A stretch of DNA of 43,114 nt. Source: Bacteroides sp. (GTDB lineage: Bacteria; Bacteroidota; Bacteroidia; Bacteroidales; Muribaculaceae). Every line of letters begins with the position of its first letter. The stretch's first letter is position 1. The position numbers and the translations under genes were made by a program. The stretch lies in contig JAAVEB010000021.1 in assembly GCA_014801525.1 (NCBI GenBank), positions 1 to 43,114 of the forward strand. Direction: 5' to 3'. The notes under the pieces were generated by a model. The model saw only the letters and a program-made list of their open reading frames with translations. It was not told the origin of the DNA and made no database searches. Below, in pieces: positions 35,554 through 43,114 of the stretch.

Positions 35554-36252
35554 ATGATGAAAAATCTGCTTTTGCTGTGCTTTCTCGTGTGTTCGCTTGC
35601 CTGCATGGGCGTAAAGCCGGGCACCGTTTCGATTTTGGGCGACTCCTATTCCACATTTGAAAACTACGTTGAGCCCGACACAAACTATCTGTGGTATTTT
35701 TCATCGAAGGTCGACACCGCGCGCACCGACGTGCATGACGTGGAGCTGACGTGGTGGAGGCAGTTTCTTGCCGCCAACGGGCTGACACTTGAGAAGAACA
35801 ACTCCTTTTCGGGGTCCACGATATGCAATACCGGATATAACGGGGAGGATTATTCAGGGCGCTCCTTTATAAAGCGCATGGACAATCTCGGGGACCCGGC
35901 GCTTATCATTGTGTTTGGCGCGACAAATGACTTCTGGGCGAAGGTGCCCTTTGGCGAAGATAAGGATTCGTTGTTCACCGATGAGGATCTTTTCACGTTC
36001 CGTCCGGCATTGTCGCTGATGCTGCAACGCCTTCCGCAGCTTTATCCCGACGCGCAGCTGTGTTACGTGCTCAACGACGGGATAACGGGCGAGTTCCGCC
36101 AGGCGATACTTGACAAGTGCAACCAATTTGGCGTGAAATGTCTGGAACTTGACGGCATCGAGAAGCGCAACGGACATCCCGACTCTAAGGGGATGGCTGA
36201 AATAAGCCGACAGTTAAGCGAATTTATCAAAGAAAATAACTATAAATTATGA
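35554..36252 (+). CDS. SGNH/GDSL-family hydrolase, exported
   Basis: These 232 residues have a signal peptide ending in CSLACMG (possible lipoprotein). SGNH blocks follow: ILGDSYSTFE with the nucleophile Ser, FSGSTICNTGY with Gly, VFGATNDFW with Asn, and GHPDSKGM with the Asp-His pair near the end. It likely removes acyl or acetyl groups from carbohydrates or lipids in the envelope; the substrate is unknown. Its stop overlaps the start of the barrel protein (ATGA at 36249-36252). Confidence 0.88.
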   Translation: MMKNLLLLCFLVCSLACMGVKPGTVSILGDSYSTFENYVEPDTNYLWYFSSKVDTARTDVHDVELTWWRQFLAANGLTLEKNNSFSGSTICNTGYNGEDYSGRSFIKRMDNLGDPALIIVFGATNDFWAKVPFGEDKDSLFTDEDLFTFRPALSLMLQRLPQLYPDAQLCYVLNDGITGEFRQAILDKCNQFGVKCLELDGIEKRNGHPDSKGMAEISRQLSEFIKENNYKL

Positions 36253-36980
36253 GAAAGAGAGTCATCTGCATTGTTGCCGCATTGCTGTCAGTGATAGTTG
36301 CGGCTCCGTCGATTTATTCACAGACGATAATTGACACGGGCATGCCCTCCAAGCTTGTGCAAGCCGGTGTGCGCATGGGGTTCAACACCTCCAATCTGTC
36401 GACCAATTTTGACGAGGCGTATCCCGAAATCGCATGGAATCATAGCCGCTGGAGCCAGGGATTCACGGCAGGCGCGGTTGTCGACATCAATCTGCGCAAC
36501 TATCTTGCCATACAGTCGGGGCTTAATTTCCGCTCGCGCAACAATAGCTTCCATTATCTTGTGAATGACGATAATGAGCTCACCGCAATCGACGGGAAAT
36601 GGGGCGGATATTATTTCGAAATCCCGCTGTTGCTCTCTTTCCGCCTCGGAGTCGCCGAGCTGGGTCAGCTTCACATCGATGCGGGTCCCTACTGGGCAAC
36701 CGGATTCGGCGGCAAGTGCCACTACACCTATTTCAGCGAGCAGTCAGGGACGGTCGTTGCCGAGAAAGCCAAGGGCGACTACTTTGGGAAGAACGGCATT
36801 GCCAACCGATCGGACTGGGGCTTCAAATTTGGTGTGGGAGTGCTGGTGATGCAACATTATTATATAGGCGCCCACTATAATGCCGGAGCTCGAAACATCA
36901 TGCGCGACAGCGGCGACGGAGTTAAAAAACCGTCGGGACATAATAAAATATGGTCATTTACCGTGGGCTATAATTTCTGA
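36249..36980 (+). CDS. Outer-membrane beta-barrel protein (PorT-like)
   Basis: These 243 residues have a signal peptide ending near SIYSQ. AGVRMGFNTSNLS, RNYLAIQSGLNFRSRNN and LHIDAGPYWATGFGGK are typical of small outer-membrane barrels, as is a final aromatic strand ending IWSFTVGYNF. The terminal Phe fits barrel insertion signals. It is translationally coupled to the SGNH hydrolase, so the two may work together at the outer membrane. Confidence 0.83.
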   Translation: MRKRVICIVAALLSVIVAAPSIYSQTIIDTGMPSKLVQAGVRMGFNTSNLSTNFDEAYPEIAWNHSRWSQGFTAGAVVDINLRNYLAIQSGLNFRSRNNSFHYLVNDDNELTAIDGKWGGYYFEIPLLLSFRLGVAELGQLHIDAGPYWATGFGGKCHYTYFSEQSGTVVAEKAKGDYFGKNGIANRSDWGFKFGVGVLVMQHYYIGAHYNAGARNIMRDSGDGVKKPSGHNKIWSFTVGYNF

Positions 36981-37101
36981 TAGCCGCCATTCGTGTGGGG
37001 TGCATGGGCAGTTTTGGATAAATGTAACCAAAACCAAACATCATCTAAAATTGTTTAAAACGAGGATAGACCCATGTCTTATAATCATAAACATTTAAAA
37101 G

Positions 37102-37446
37102 ATGAAAAAGAATCTGTTGATAGCCCTTCTGTGTGTCATTGTTTCGATGAGTTTTGTGTCATGTGAAGATGACGGATGGGACACCGGCGACGCTCCTTTT
37201 CTGGGGAGCTGGTATGGAGTGAACAATGGCGCGGCGTTCACGTTTTATAGCAATGGAAGCGGCTGGTATACTGATGAATATGGCAATACCACGGCGTTTT
37301 CATGGGACTATGATCGCGATGAGCTCGACTTGTATCTTGACGATGCCTATGACTCATATTGGGCTTTCGCATGGAGCTTTACGCCCGACGGTTATCTGTC
37401 GTTGTACGATCTCGATTATGGCGGCACGACCTATTATATGAGGTGA
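37102..37446 (+). CDS. Small lipoprotein of unknown function
   Basis: These 114 residues start with a lipoprotein signal (MSFVSC, Cys at about residue 21), followed by the acidic EDDGWDTGDAP. The body FLGSWYGVNNGAAFTFYS and GYLSLYDLDYGGTTYYMR reads as a short lipocalin-like beta domain. It is separated from the barrel gene by 121 bp. An imperfect ACAATATT/AATGTTGT stem follows its stop at 37463-37482. Confidence 0.8.
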   Translation: MKKNLLIALLCVIVSMSFVSCEDDGWDTGDAPFLGSWYGVNNGAAFTFYSNGSGWYTDEYGNTTAFSWDYDRDELDLYLDDAYDSYWAFAWSFTPDGYLSLYDLDYGGTTYYMR

Positions 37447-37513
37447 CCCCGAGATTGAATCGACAATATTAAAAAATGTTGTAATTTAAGGCGGTGTCTA
37501 AACTTTAAGTGTG

Positions 37514-37545
37514 ACAATTCATCTTAATAATAAATGATGAATTGT
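37514..37545. repeat. Inverted repeat before the RPGNNGNHN gene
   Basis: ACAATTCATC (37514-37523) and GATGAATTGT (37536-37545) are perfect arms with a 12-nt AT-rich loop, ending 22 bp before the ATG. It could be an operator or a leader hairpin that limits translation; a T tract is missing. Confidence 0.65.
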
Positions 37546-37567
37546 TATCACATAAAAAGATAATATT

Positions 37568-38710
37568 ATGAATGGGATTTTTAAAAAGACAGCGGCATTC
37601 TTGCTGAGCCTCGCATTAGTGGCTCCGGTTGTGAGCGCGCAGCGTCGCGCAACCTCGGGACATCGTGACGGATCCAAGTCGGAACAGGTGTCTCCCAATC
37701 GAGGCAGCGGGTCGGCAAATAAGCCGCAATCGGCGCGTCCGGCAGCAAGTCGTCCTGCGTCAGCCCGTCCTTCAGGCACAAGCAGCCGCCCCGGTGCCAA
37801 CGGCAACCACAACACGAGCGCGGCTCGCCCCGGCAACAACGGCAACCACAATACGAGCACGGCTCGCCCCGGCAATAACGGCAACCATAATGGCGGCGCG
37901 ATCAATCGCCCCGGCAACAATGGCAACCATAATGGCGGCACGGTCAATCGTCCCGGCAACAATGGCAACCATAATGGCGGCACGGTCAATCGTCCCGGCA
38001 ACAATGGCAATCATAATGTCGGCGCGATCAATCGCCCCGGCAACAATGGTAACCATAATGGTGGCGCGGTCAATCGTCCCACCACCGGAAACCGCCATCC
38101 CGGCTTTAACAACCGCCCTGTGGCAGGGGTACGTCCCGGCAACAATGTGCGTCCGCCTCAGAATAATGCGGTTCGTCCGCGTCCCGACTACCGTCCGCCC
38201 TACGTTCAGCGTCCTCCTGTCCATGTGCATCGCCCGGCTCCCCGTCCGTGGCATCGTCCGATGCCTCCCGCAGCATGGCGTCCGCGTCCCGGAGCTCCGT
38301 TGATTTCGGCGATATTCGGGTTGAATTTCGGAACGGCGTTAAACGTTTCGCTCAGCTTCCTCACCGGAAACGGCTACACAGTGACGGGCTACGGTAACAA
38401 TGCGGTGTATCTCAGCGATGTGAACCAGTATAATTATTACTGGCCTGAGGCTACGATGTATTATGGCAACAATGGGCTTGAGCGCACCGAGTTCTTCTAC
38501 TCCACCGCCTATCCTGACACTATGCGTTACAACAGCCTGTACGGCAGTCTCACGTCTCTCTACGGTTCACCGGTGAATGTGAGCAACGTGTCATCGTCGC
38601 TCTCGGCAACATGGTTTGCCCCCAACAAGGGTTATGTGACTTTGCAGTATGTTCCCCAATATTCGTCGGGTCAGTTGCGCTTCTTTACCACAATCACCAC
38701 CGGATTATAG
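37568..38710 (+). CDS. Exported RPGNNGNHN-repeat protein
   Basis: These 380 residues start with a signal peptide ending in VVSAQ. A basic Ser/Arg/Pro region (about 24-73) is followed by seven 13-14-residue repeats of the RPGNNGNHN type (74-169), then a Pro/Arg/His-rich segment (RPPVHVHRPAPRPWHRPM). The C-terminal domain of about 130 residues is aromatic-rich (TGYGNNAVYLSDVNQYNYYW). It may bind polyanions such as peptidoglycan or LPS with its basic, flexible repeats (inference). Its stop overlaps the convergent tatD gene by 6 bp. Confidence 0.85.
   Translation: MNGIFKKTAAFLLSLALVAPVVSAQRRATSGHRDGSKSEQVSPNRGSGSANKPQSARPAASRPASARPSGTSSRPGANGNHNTSAARPGNNGNHNTSTARPGNNGNHNGGAINRPGNNGNHNGGTVNRPGNNGNHNGGTVNRPGNNGNHNVGAINRPGNNGNHNGGAVNRPTTGNRHPGFNNRPVAGVRPGNNVRPPQNNAVRPRPDYRPPYVQRPPVHVHRPAPRPWHRPMPPAAWRPRPGAPLISAIFGLNFGTALNVSLSFLTGNGYTVTGYGNNAVYLSDVNQYNYYWPEATMYYGNNGLERTEFFYSTAYPDTMRYNSLYGSLTSLYGSPVNVSNVSSSLSATWFAPNKGYVTLQYVPQYSSGQLRFFTTITTGL
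37787..38074 (+). repeat. Seven in-frame 39/42-bp repeats inside the gene
   Basis: Two 39-bp units (ending NTSAA and NTSTA) are followed by five 42-bp units with consensus RPGNNGNHNGG plus AIN or TVN. Units 4 and 5 are nearly identical in DNA, so copy number may vary between strains by slippage. Confidence 0.85.
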
Positions 38711-39271
38711 GCGCGAGCCAAGAAATATCTTATCGGCAAGAGCGGGATCGGCATTCTGAATCATAGGAATGCCGGTCCCCTCGTCGCTTTCAAGCAATAG
38801 CCTTTCGGCGGGGATGATGGCTGCGGCGTCGGGATTGTGCCTTTCGCCCAAAGAGAGGAAAAAACCGTGGCGGAGCAGTTCCTTCGCAAGTTCGGGTTTT
38901 CCTCTGAAGCCGTGGATAATCCAAGGTTGGCGGGGTTCCAGCTCTTTTTTCAGGGCTATAATTTCGGGAAACGCTTTCACCACATGAAGAATGAGCGGCA
39001 GCGAGTTTTTCTCGGAAATGTCTACCCACTTCAGGAGTTCGCGCGTCTGTGTCTCTATCGACGGCCCGCGGAGCTTGTCGATGCCCACCTCGCCCACGGC
39101 GACTATGCGAGGGGAGAGGGGCAGAGAGTCAAGGCTGTCGGAAGAGCCGGCGTCCCACGGGTGGGTGCCCGCCGAATAATATAGCTCGGGGTTGATTGTC
39201 ATTCCCCGTCGCCAGTTGATGACGGCGGCAGGGCGGTTTGGGTCGTGAGTGTGTGAATCGATTATTTTCAT
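38705..39271 (-). CDS. tatD: TatD-family hydrolase (short form)
   Basis: These 188 residues start [13 protein letters not shown] at the ATG at 39271. The frame is open further upstream, but those residues overlap yidD and lack family match. Metal-binding blocks [40 protein letters not shown] and LESDEGTG are visible. The family includes metal-dependent deoxyribonucleases. It is shorter than the 250-residue standard. The ATG overlaps the yidD stop (ATGA at 39268-39271). Confidence 0.87.
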   Translation of the reverse strand: MKIIDSHTHDPNRPAAVINWRRGMTINPELYYSAGTHPWDAGSSDSLDSLPLSPRIVAVGEVGIDKLRGPSIETQTRELLKWVDISEKNSLPLILHVVKAFPEIIALKKELEPRQPWIIHGFRGKPELAKELLRHGFFLSLGERHNPDAAAIIPAERLLLESDEGTGIPMIQNADPALADKIFLGSRL

Positions 39272-39495
39272 GGCACCGGGTCGTAGCCGCTCCCTCCCCA
39301 GGGGTGGCAGCGCATTATGCGTTTTAAGGCGAGCCAGCTCCCTTTCAGCGCGCCGTGTTTCGTCAGCGCTTCCACTGCATATTGGCTGCATGAAGGAGAG
39401 TAGCGGCATGTCGGAGGGAAATGGGGCGAAATCGCTCCCTGATAGAATTTCACCAGCAGGATGAGCAGCTTAGATAGAGTCTGTGACAGCTTCAT
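39268..39495 (-). CDS. yidD: Membrane protein insertion efficiency factor YidD
   Basis: These 75 residues include [35 protein letters not shown] and [17 protein letters not shown], the full YidD signature with its conserved cysteines. It aids YidC-dependent membrane insertion. It overlaps rnpA by 26 bp and tatD by 4 bp, so the four genes form one minus-strand operon. Confidence 0.95.
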   Translation of the reverse strand: MKLSQTLSKLLILLVKFYQGAISPHFPPTCRYSPSCSQYAVEALTKHGALKGSWLALKRIMRCHPWGGSGYDPVP

Positions 39496-39880
39496 CGCCC
39501 GGGGTGTAGTGGTTTTGGAGTTTTGACAGCAGTTTCTTCATCGCCGCCTCGACTCGGCTATAGGGCTCAAGGCGCGACGCCACGTATATGAATGCGATGT
39601 CAATCGGCTTGTCGGCGAGAGTCGGCGCCACGGAGCGGTTGAGCCGGTATGCCTCACGGATGCGCCGGCGCATTGTCACGCGGTCCACCGCATGGCGCAG
39701 CTTTTTCTTGGGCACGGTGATCAGAAATTGTGCCGCGGCTCCTCGTGAGTCATTCTCGCGCCACACCATTCTCACCGGATAGGCGAGAAATGCACACGCC
39801 TCTTCGCGTGAAGCGAAGAGGCGGTCTATTGCGGTTGTCGAACAGAGCTTTTCCCTTTTGTAGAGACGAAGCGTATTCAT
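39470..39880 (-). CDS. rnpA: Ribonuclease P protein component
   Basis: These 136 residues have the family core [21 protein letters not shown] (the RNR-like motif) near residue 55 and the basic [17 protein letters not shown] start. It supports the RNA of RNase P in tRNA 5' maturation. It starts 9 bp after hemD and overlaps yidD. Confidence 0.95.
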   Translation of the reverse strand: MNTLRLYKREKLCSTTAIDRLFASREEACAFLAYPVRMVWRENDSRGAAAQFLITVPKKKLRHAVDRVTMRRRIREAYRLNRSVAPTLADKPIDIAFIYVASRLEPYSRVEAAMKKLLSKLQNHYTPGDEAVTDSI

Positions 39881-39889
39881 CGTTTGCGA

Positions 39890-40639
39890 TTAATTGTTTT
39901 TAGCATCCTCCTTTAGGAACATATCGAGCGCTGCGGTCATTGACGGAGCCGCCACTGTGGGCGCTTCCATGTCGAGTCGCAGCCCTGCGTCGCGCACAGC
40001 CTTGGCGGTTGTGGTTCCGAAGCATCCTATGCGTATGTCGCCCTGCTTGAAGTCGGGGAAGTTTTTCAGCAATGAGTCGATTCCCGAGGGGCTGAAGAAG
40101 AGCAACATGTCATAGTCAAATGCTTCATCAGGACCGAAATCGTTGCTGACGGTGCGATACATTACCGCGCGGGTATATTTGATTCCGTTCTTGTCAAGCA
40201 CGTTGGCGTCGTCTTTATGAACGTCGCTAACGACATAGAGATAGTTCTCCTTGTTGTGCTTCTGAAGATAGGGGAGCAGGTCATCAAGCTTTCCTGTGTT
40301 CACATAGAAAATCTTGCGCTTGCGATAGACGATATATTTTTGCAGATAATTTGCAATCGATTCTGTGGTGCAAAAATATTTCATCGTGTCGGGAACCGAA
40401 TAGCGCATCTCTTCACACAAGCGGAAGAAATGGTCAACGGCGCCGCGCGCGGTGAAAATCACTGCGGTAAACTCCGAGATGTTTATGCGTGACTGGCGAA
40501 ACTCTTTTGCACTCAATCCCTCCACCTTTATAAACGGACGGAAATTAATCTCAACCCCGTATTTTTCTGCAATTTCGTAGTAGGGCGATTTATCGGAAGT
40601 CGGTTTTGGCTGAGAAACCAGCACTTTTTTTACTTTCAC
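39890..40639 (-). CDS. hemD: Uroporphyrinogen-III synthase
   Basis: These 249 residues have the HemD fold: KKVLVSQPKPTSDKSPYYEI at the start, AVIFTARGAVDHFFRL, and the late LLFFSPSGIDSLLKNF and GTTTAKAVRDAGLRL blocks. It closes the linear tetrapyrrole in haem synthesis. It is the first gene of the hemD-rnpA-yidD-tatD unit; this order is, as I recall, conserved in Bacteroidales. Confidence 0.9.
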   Translation of the reverse strand: MKVKKVLVSQPKPTSDKSPYYEIAEKYGVEINFRPFIKVEGLSAKEFRQSRINISEFTAVIFTARGAVDHFFRLCEEMRYSVPDTMKYFCTTESIANYLQKYIVYRKRKIFYVNTGKLDDLLPYLQKHNKENYLYVVSDVHKDDANVLDKNGIKYTRAVMYRTVSNDFGPDEAFDYDMLLFFSPSGIDSLLKNFPDFKQGDIRIGCFGTTTAKAVRDAGLRLDMEAPTVAAPSMTAALDMFLKEDAKNN

Positions 40640-40733
40640 TCTAACTATGTTTTACTGTGTAGGTTAGCAAATAATGTTGCGGTTGGTGGAAAAATGACAT
40701 GATAAACAATTACCGATGCCCGTTTTCACACTG

Positions 40734-40833
40734 CAAAGTTACAAAATAAAATACAGTAATGACGAAATTACGTTATAAAAAATCTAAAACCCTTAAGAAA
40801 GAGTATGATAAGGTTCTGTCATATTCAAAGTTA
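40734..40833 (-). promoter_or_regulatory. Two candidate promoters for the hemD operon
   Basis: CAAAGTTA occurs at 40734-40741 and 40826-40833, each reading TAACTTTG on the minus strand, the consensus -7 box. The nearer one lies 95 bp before hemD. The farther one lies just past the stop of the MG2 gene. The -33 boxes are imperfect. The hemD unit may thus have tandem starts. Confidence 0.6.
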
Positions 40834-40857
40834 CGCCATCGTTTAAGCCATTGCCTC

Positions 40858-41928
40858 TCAATCGGCAGACGATGAGATGTCGAGCTCCGCAGGGTCGGCA
40901 TCGCGCACAAATATAAGCCGCTCGGCAAGAGTCTTCCGTGTCACCATGTCGATAAGGGCTATGTTTATCACCCCCGGCTTAAGGTCGCGCGCCGATATGC
41001 TCACCGGCGATTCGTCAGTAAGCTCCTTGACCAGCAAATTGTCGGCTCCATACAGAGCCAATGCCACCCGGCTGATGTCGAACCCCGGCGTGGCGCGGGG
41101 TTGTATCAGCACTGTGCCCTTGTGCTGGTTCACCGACAGGGCTACCCCTTGAGTGAGCGCCTTGGGCAGCTTTGTGCGACACGAAAGACCGTCGTCGCTG
41201 AATGCCTCGAGCCACAGTTCTTCGTCAGCGTCGGCGTTAACCAATATGTAGCCCATGCCGCGATGCTGCGATGCGCCCTCTCTGATCACTTCGCCATCGG
41301 CGTTGACCAGTCTCACCTGCACGTTGACTCCGAGCCCGTCGTCGCCCACCGCCTTGTAGGCTACACGCTGCGGGAGTCGGGCTATGAGGTTGCCACCTTC
41401 GGGCATCACGTCAAGAACCATCTCGTTTATCTCCCTCGGCTCCGGTTGCGGGCTTACACTGTCGGCGGGGTTCACGACTTTCAGCCGCTTCTTGAAAAAC
41501 ATTTCTTCGTCAAAATTCTGCATCCACCGGGTGTAGGCGGCAAGGGTGTATGAGCCGGTTTTCATTCTTGACGACAGGGGAATCGCGTTGGCAAACACTC
41601 CGTCATCGTCGGCTTTTATCTTTATGCGCTTTATCAGCGTGTCGGCGGCATTGTCGAGCAGTTCGATATAGACGAACTTCGAGCGGTCGCTGAGCAGATT
41701 TGTTGCCGCGTCGGCAACATAGGCGCGGAACCACACCGTGTCGCCGGCGGCATAATGCGAGCGGTCAGTGTGGACGTAGATTTTTTCCTGTGGAGCTTCG
41801 GCATATCGGTTCAAGATTAGCGAGGCTATGCTGTCCGCCGTCAATGCCTCCTTCTGGGCGGAGGCGACAATGCTTTGCGCAAATGCGGCAATCAGAATGA
41901 GATATATTTTTGACGCTGATTTCTTCAT
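40858..41928 (-). CDS. Exported MG2-domain protein (short paralogue)
   Basis: These 356 residues have a signal peptide ending in VASAQ and an MG2-type domain (KIYVHTDRSHYAAGDTVWFR, GSYTLAAYTRWMQNF). Further beta domains follow, ending at KTLAERLIFVRDAD just before the stop. Larger Bacteroidales relatives continue from here into a TonB-plug-like part; this copy stops and so appears shortened. Its ATG overlaps the stop of the upstream gene (ATGA at 41925-41928), suggesting coupling. Confidence 0.82.
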   Translation of the reverse strand: MKKSASKIYLILIAAFAQSIVASAQKEALTADSIASLILNRYAEAPQEKIYVHTDRSHYAAGDTVWFRAYVADAATNLLSDRSKFVYIELLDNAADTLIKRIKIKADDDGVFANAIPLSSRMKTGSYTLAAYTRWMQNFDEEMFFKKRLKVVNPADSVSPQPEPREINEMVLDVMPEGGNLIARLPQRVAYKAVGDDGLGVNVQVRLVNADGEVIREGASQHRGMGYILVNADADEELWLEAFSDDGLSCRTKLPKALTQGVALSVNQHKGTVLIQPRATPGFDISRVALALYGADNLLVKELTDESPVSISARDLKPGVINIALIDMVTRKTLAERLIFVRDADPAELDISSSAD

Positions 41929-43114
41929 TGTAATTGGACTTTTTTTGTGATATCGATTATTTTTCCGTCGGAAGCTATTCCTTGGAGGGTGACATTGACC
42001 GGTTGTCCCGGTCTTATCCCCTCTAAATCTATAAGCGTTTTTCCCGATGGGTTCAGTTGCAGTTTCGGGTTCCAGTATATGGTGGCACGGTAAGGCGGGG
42101 GAGTGTTGTCGTTGGCGTCATATCGGGGCGCGTAGAATTCCACGGGAGGTTGGTAGCCGAGCGGAGTGATGTTTACCGTCGACGGCAGCGGTGTTCTGCC
42201 TCCTTCGTTACCATATTTGGTGGTGATGAGGAGTACGCCCGTGTAGACTGATGTCTGAGTGTATGAGGCGATGCGGGCGTCGCCCGGGCGGAAATATTCG
42301 ATGGAGTTTACATTCTGGGGGTTGAGGTCAAACGCTTCACGCTGTTCGCTGATAAAGCCGTCGATAAACACAGGCATCGGCATAAAATCGCCGTTGACAT
42401 ATTCTCCGATGGTCGGTTCGGGCAGTGCGCCCCCGGCCTCGGAATATCTGATCTTTACGGTCAAGCTGCGGAGCATGGATTCCATAGTGGGGAAGTGGCT
42501 GATTTTCTCGTCGCCGCTTTGATAGCCTCTAAAAGGCTCGAAGTTGCCGCGGTTGCTCCATTTATTGGGCTTGCGGGCGGTGACGGTCACTTCGTCGAGC
42601 TCCTGAAAGTCGAGCAGCGACACCGCGCGGGGCTGTTTTCTCACATGCTCGACAAATGCGTTTTCGTCCTTGTCGCTCTCTTGCCGATAAGCAAGTCCGA
42701 CGCTTTTCAGCGGTGATATTTTCGGCATGACCGGCTCGTCTATGTGTATCGCCGTTCTTCCTGCGTCGCCGTCCTTGGACTGCGCTTCCAGAGTGAAAGG
42801 AGATCCGTCGGTGAAATCAAGTCCGGAAATGACAAACCGGTTGTTGTCGCCAAGCGGAAATTGGGTCATCTCAAGAGTTGTGGGCGAAAACAGTGCGATC
42901 TGCATCCCTTTTGGCAGACGGTTGAACACCTTTTCGACGCTGCCGCTGATGGACTGAGTTTGCTCCATCGGGAACTTGAATTCTTGCAAGGAGTCGTTCA
43001 TGATGCTGTCGCAGTCATACCTGCGCCAGCCCTGCGTCATCATGAGCAGGTCGAGATGGCTGTCGGTTTTGGAGTCGGCGGATTCAAAGTAGTAACCGGG
43101 GTCTTCTATATAGC
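41925..43114 (-). CDS. MG2/TonB-plug-like protein, C-terminal part (cut by window end)
   Basis: The frame stays open to the right window edge (YIEDPGYYFESADSKTD before the first internal Met), so the true start is outside. Blocks visible are LLMMTQGWRRYDCDS, LDEVTVTARKPNKWS (like the start of a TonB-receptor plug) and MPVFIDGFISEQREAFDLNP. It ends IIDITKKVQLQ. This is the second half of a large envelope protein family whose first half is an MG2 region. It is followed by a short MG2 paralogue with a 4-bp overlap. Confidence 0.85.
   Translation of the reverse strand, partial: YIEDPGYYFESADSKTDSHLDLLMMTQGWRRYDCDSIMNDSLQEFKFPMEQTQSISGSVEKVFNRLPKGMQIALFSPTTLEMTQFPLGDNNRFVISGLDFTDGSPFTLEAQSKDGDAGRTAIHIDEPVMPKISPLKSVGLAYRQESDKDENAFVEHVRKQPRAVSLLDFQELDEVTVTARKPNKWSNRGNFEPFRGYQSGDEKISHFPTMESMLRSLTVKIRYSEAGGALPEPTIGEYVNGDFMPMPVFIDGFISEQREAFDLNPQNVNSIEYFRPGDARIASYTQTSVYTGVLLITTKYGNEGGRTPLPSTVNITPLGYQPPVEFYAPRYDANDNTPPPYRATIYWNPKLQLNPSGKTLIDLEGIRPGQPVNVTLQGIASDGKIIDITKKVQLQ

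Noticed and set aside
37519..38254. Antisense frames of 160-163 residues with Pro/Leu repeats
   Set aside because: Shadows of the 42-bp repeats in the RPGNNGNHN gene.
39272..39409. 46-residue N-terminal extension of TatD
   Set aside because: Lies inside yidD in another frame and lacks family similarity; the ATG at 39271 starts exactly at the HTHDPN block.
40858..43114. One gene split by a frameshift
   Set aside because: The C-terminal half comes first and the N-terminal half second, with a new signal peptide, so these are two genes.

Overview
The window looks like chromosomal DNA of a Bacteroidota, order Bacteroidales, plausibly a gut Muribaculaceae-type genome; the family level is a guess. 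The evidence is repeated TAnnTTTG promoter boxes (often with TTTG or TTG about 20 bp upstream), mostly absent Shine-Dalgarno sequences, many lipoproteins with a signal-peptide cysteine, a protein with a type IX secretion-like tail, a DUF5723 protein, a long LysS and the gene block hemD-rnpA-yidD-tatD. Most of the window is ordinary housekeeping and biosynthetic DNA; the accessory-looking parts are 1-600 and 31450-33640.

Layout. 1-960: 36-bp tandem repeats, then a complete leftward tRNA-Asp unit with promoter and terminator, then a duplicated promoter region. 961-2844: a secreted protein with a type IX-like tail. 3067-5737: a four-subunit 2-oxoacid:ferredoxin oxidoreductase operon, probably branched-chain (VOR) type. 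5753-8106 (minus): RNase H, an alanine-dehydrogenase-family protein and shikimate kinase. 8245-14293: a YqeY-like protein, serS, lysS, gpsA and pgi. 14354-18710: apbE, an unknown lipoprotein and a DUF5723 protein. 18885-22128: ilvE, an HD-domain protein and two FKBP isomerases. 22378-23334: a hemerythrin-LuxR fusion regulator. 23393-29630: ilvD-ilvB-ilvN-acyl-ACP thioesterase-ilvC, preceded by a leader that reads as a classical attenuator with a Leu/Ile/Val-rich leader peptide.

29797-35292 holds two paralogous TPR/one-TM/HTH regulators facing each other across a 2.2-kb repeat-rich stretch. That stretch contains two small exported proteins, a roughly 250-bp foldback element, a 22-bp perfect palindrome and a compact minus-strand unit (promoter, 26-codon ORF, terminator). 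35554-38710 encodes envelope proteins: an SGNH hydrolase, an outer-membrane barrel, a small lipoprotein and an RPGNNGNHN-repeat protein. 38705-40639 (minus) is hemD-rnpA-yidD-tatD. 40858-43114 (minus) has an MG2-only protein behind the C-terminal part of an MG2/TonB-plug-like protein that runs off the window.

How genes may work together: the ilv operon and ilvE make valine, leucine and isoleucine precursors. The VOR-type enzyme interconverts branched 2-oxoacids and acyl-CoAs. With the thioesterase inside the ilv operon, this suggests a link between branched-chain amino acids and branched fatty acids (inference). The best candidates for something new are the ilvD attenuator (23393-23626), the hemerythrin-LuxR regulator and the 31450-33640 island.
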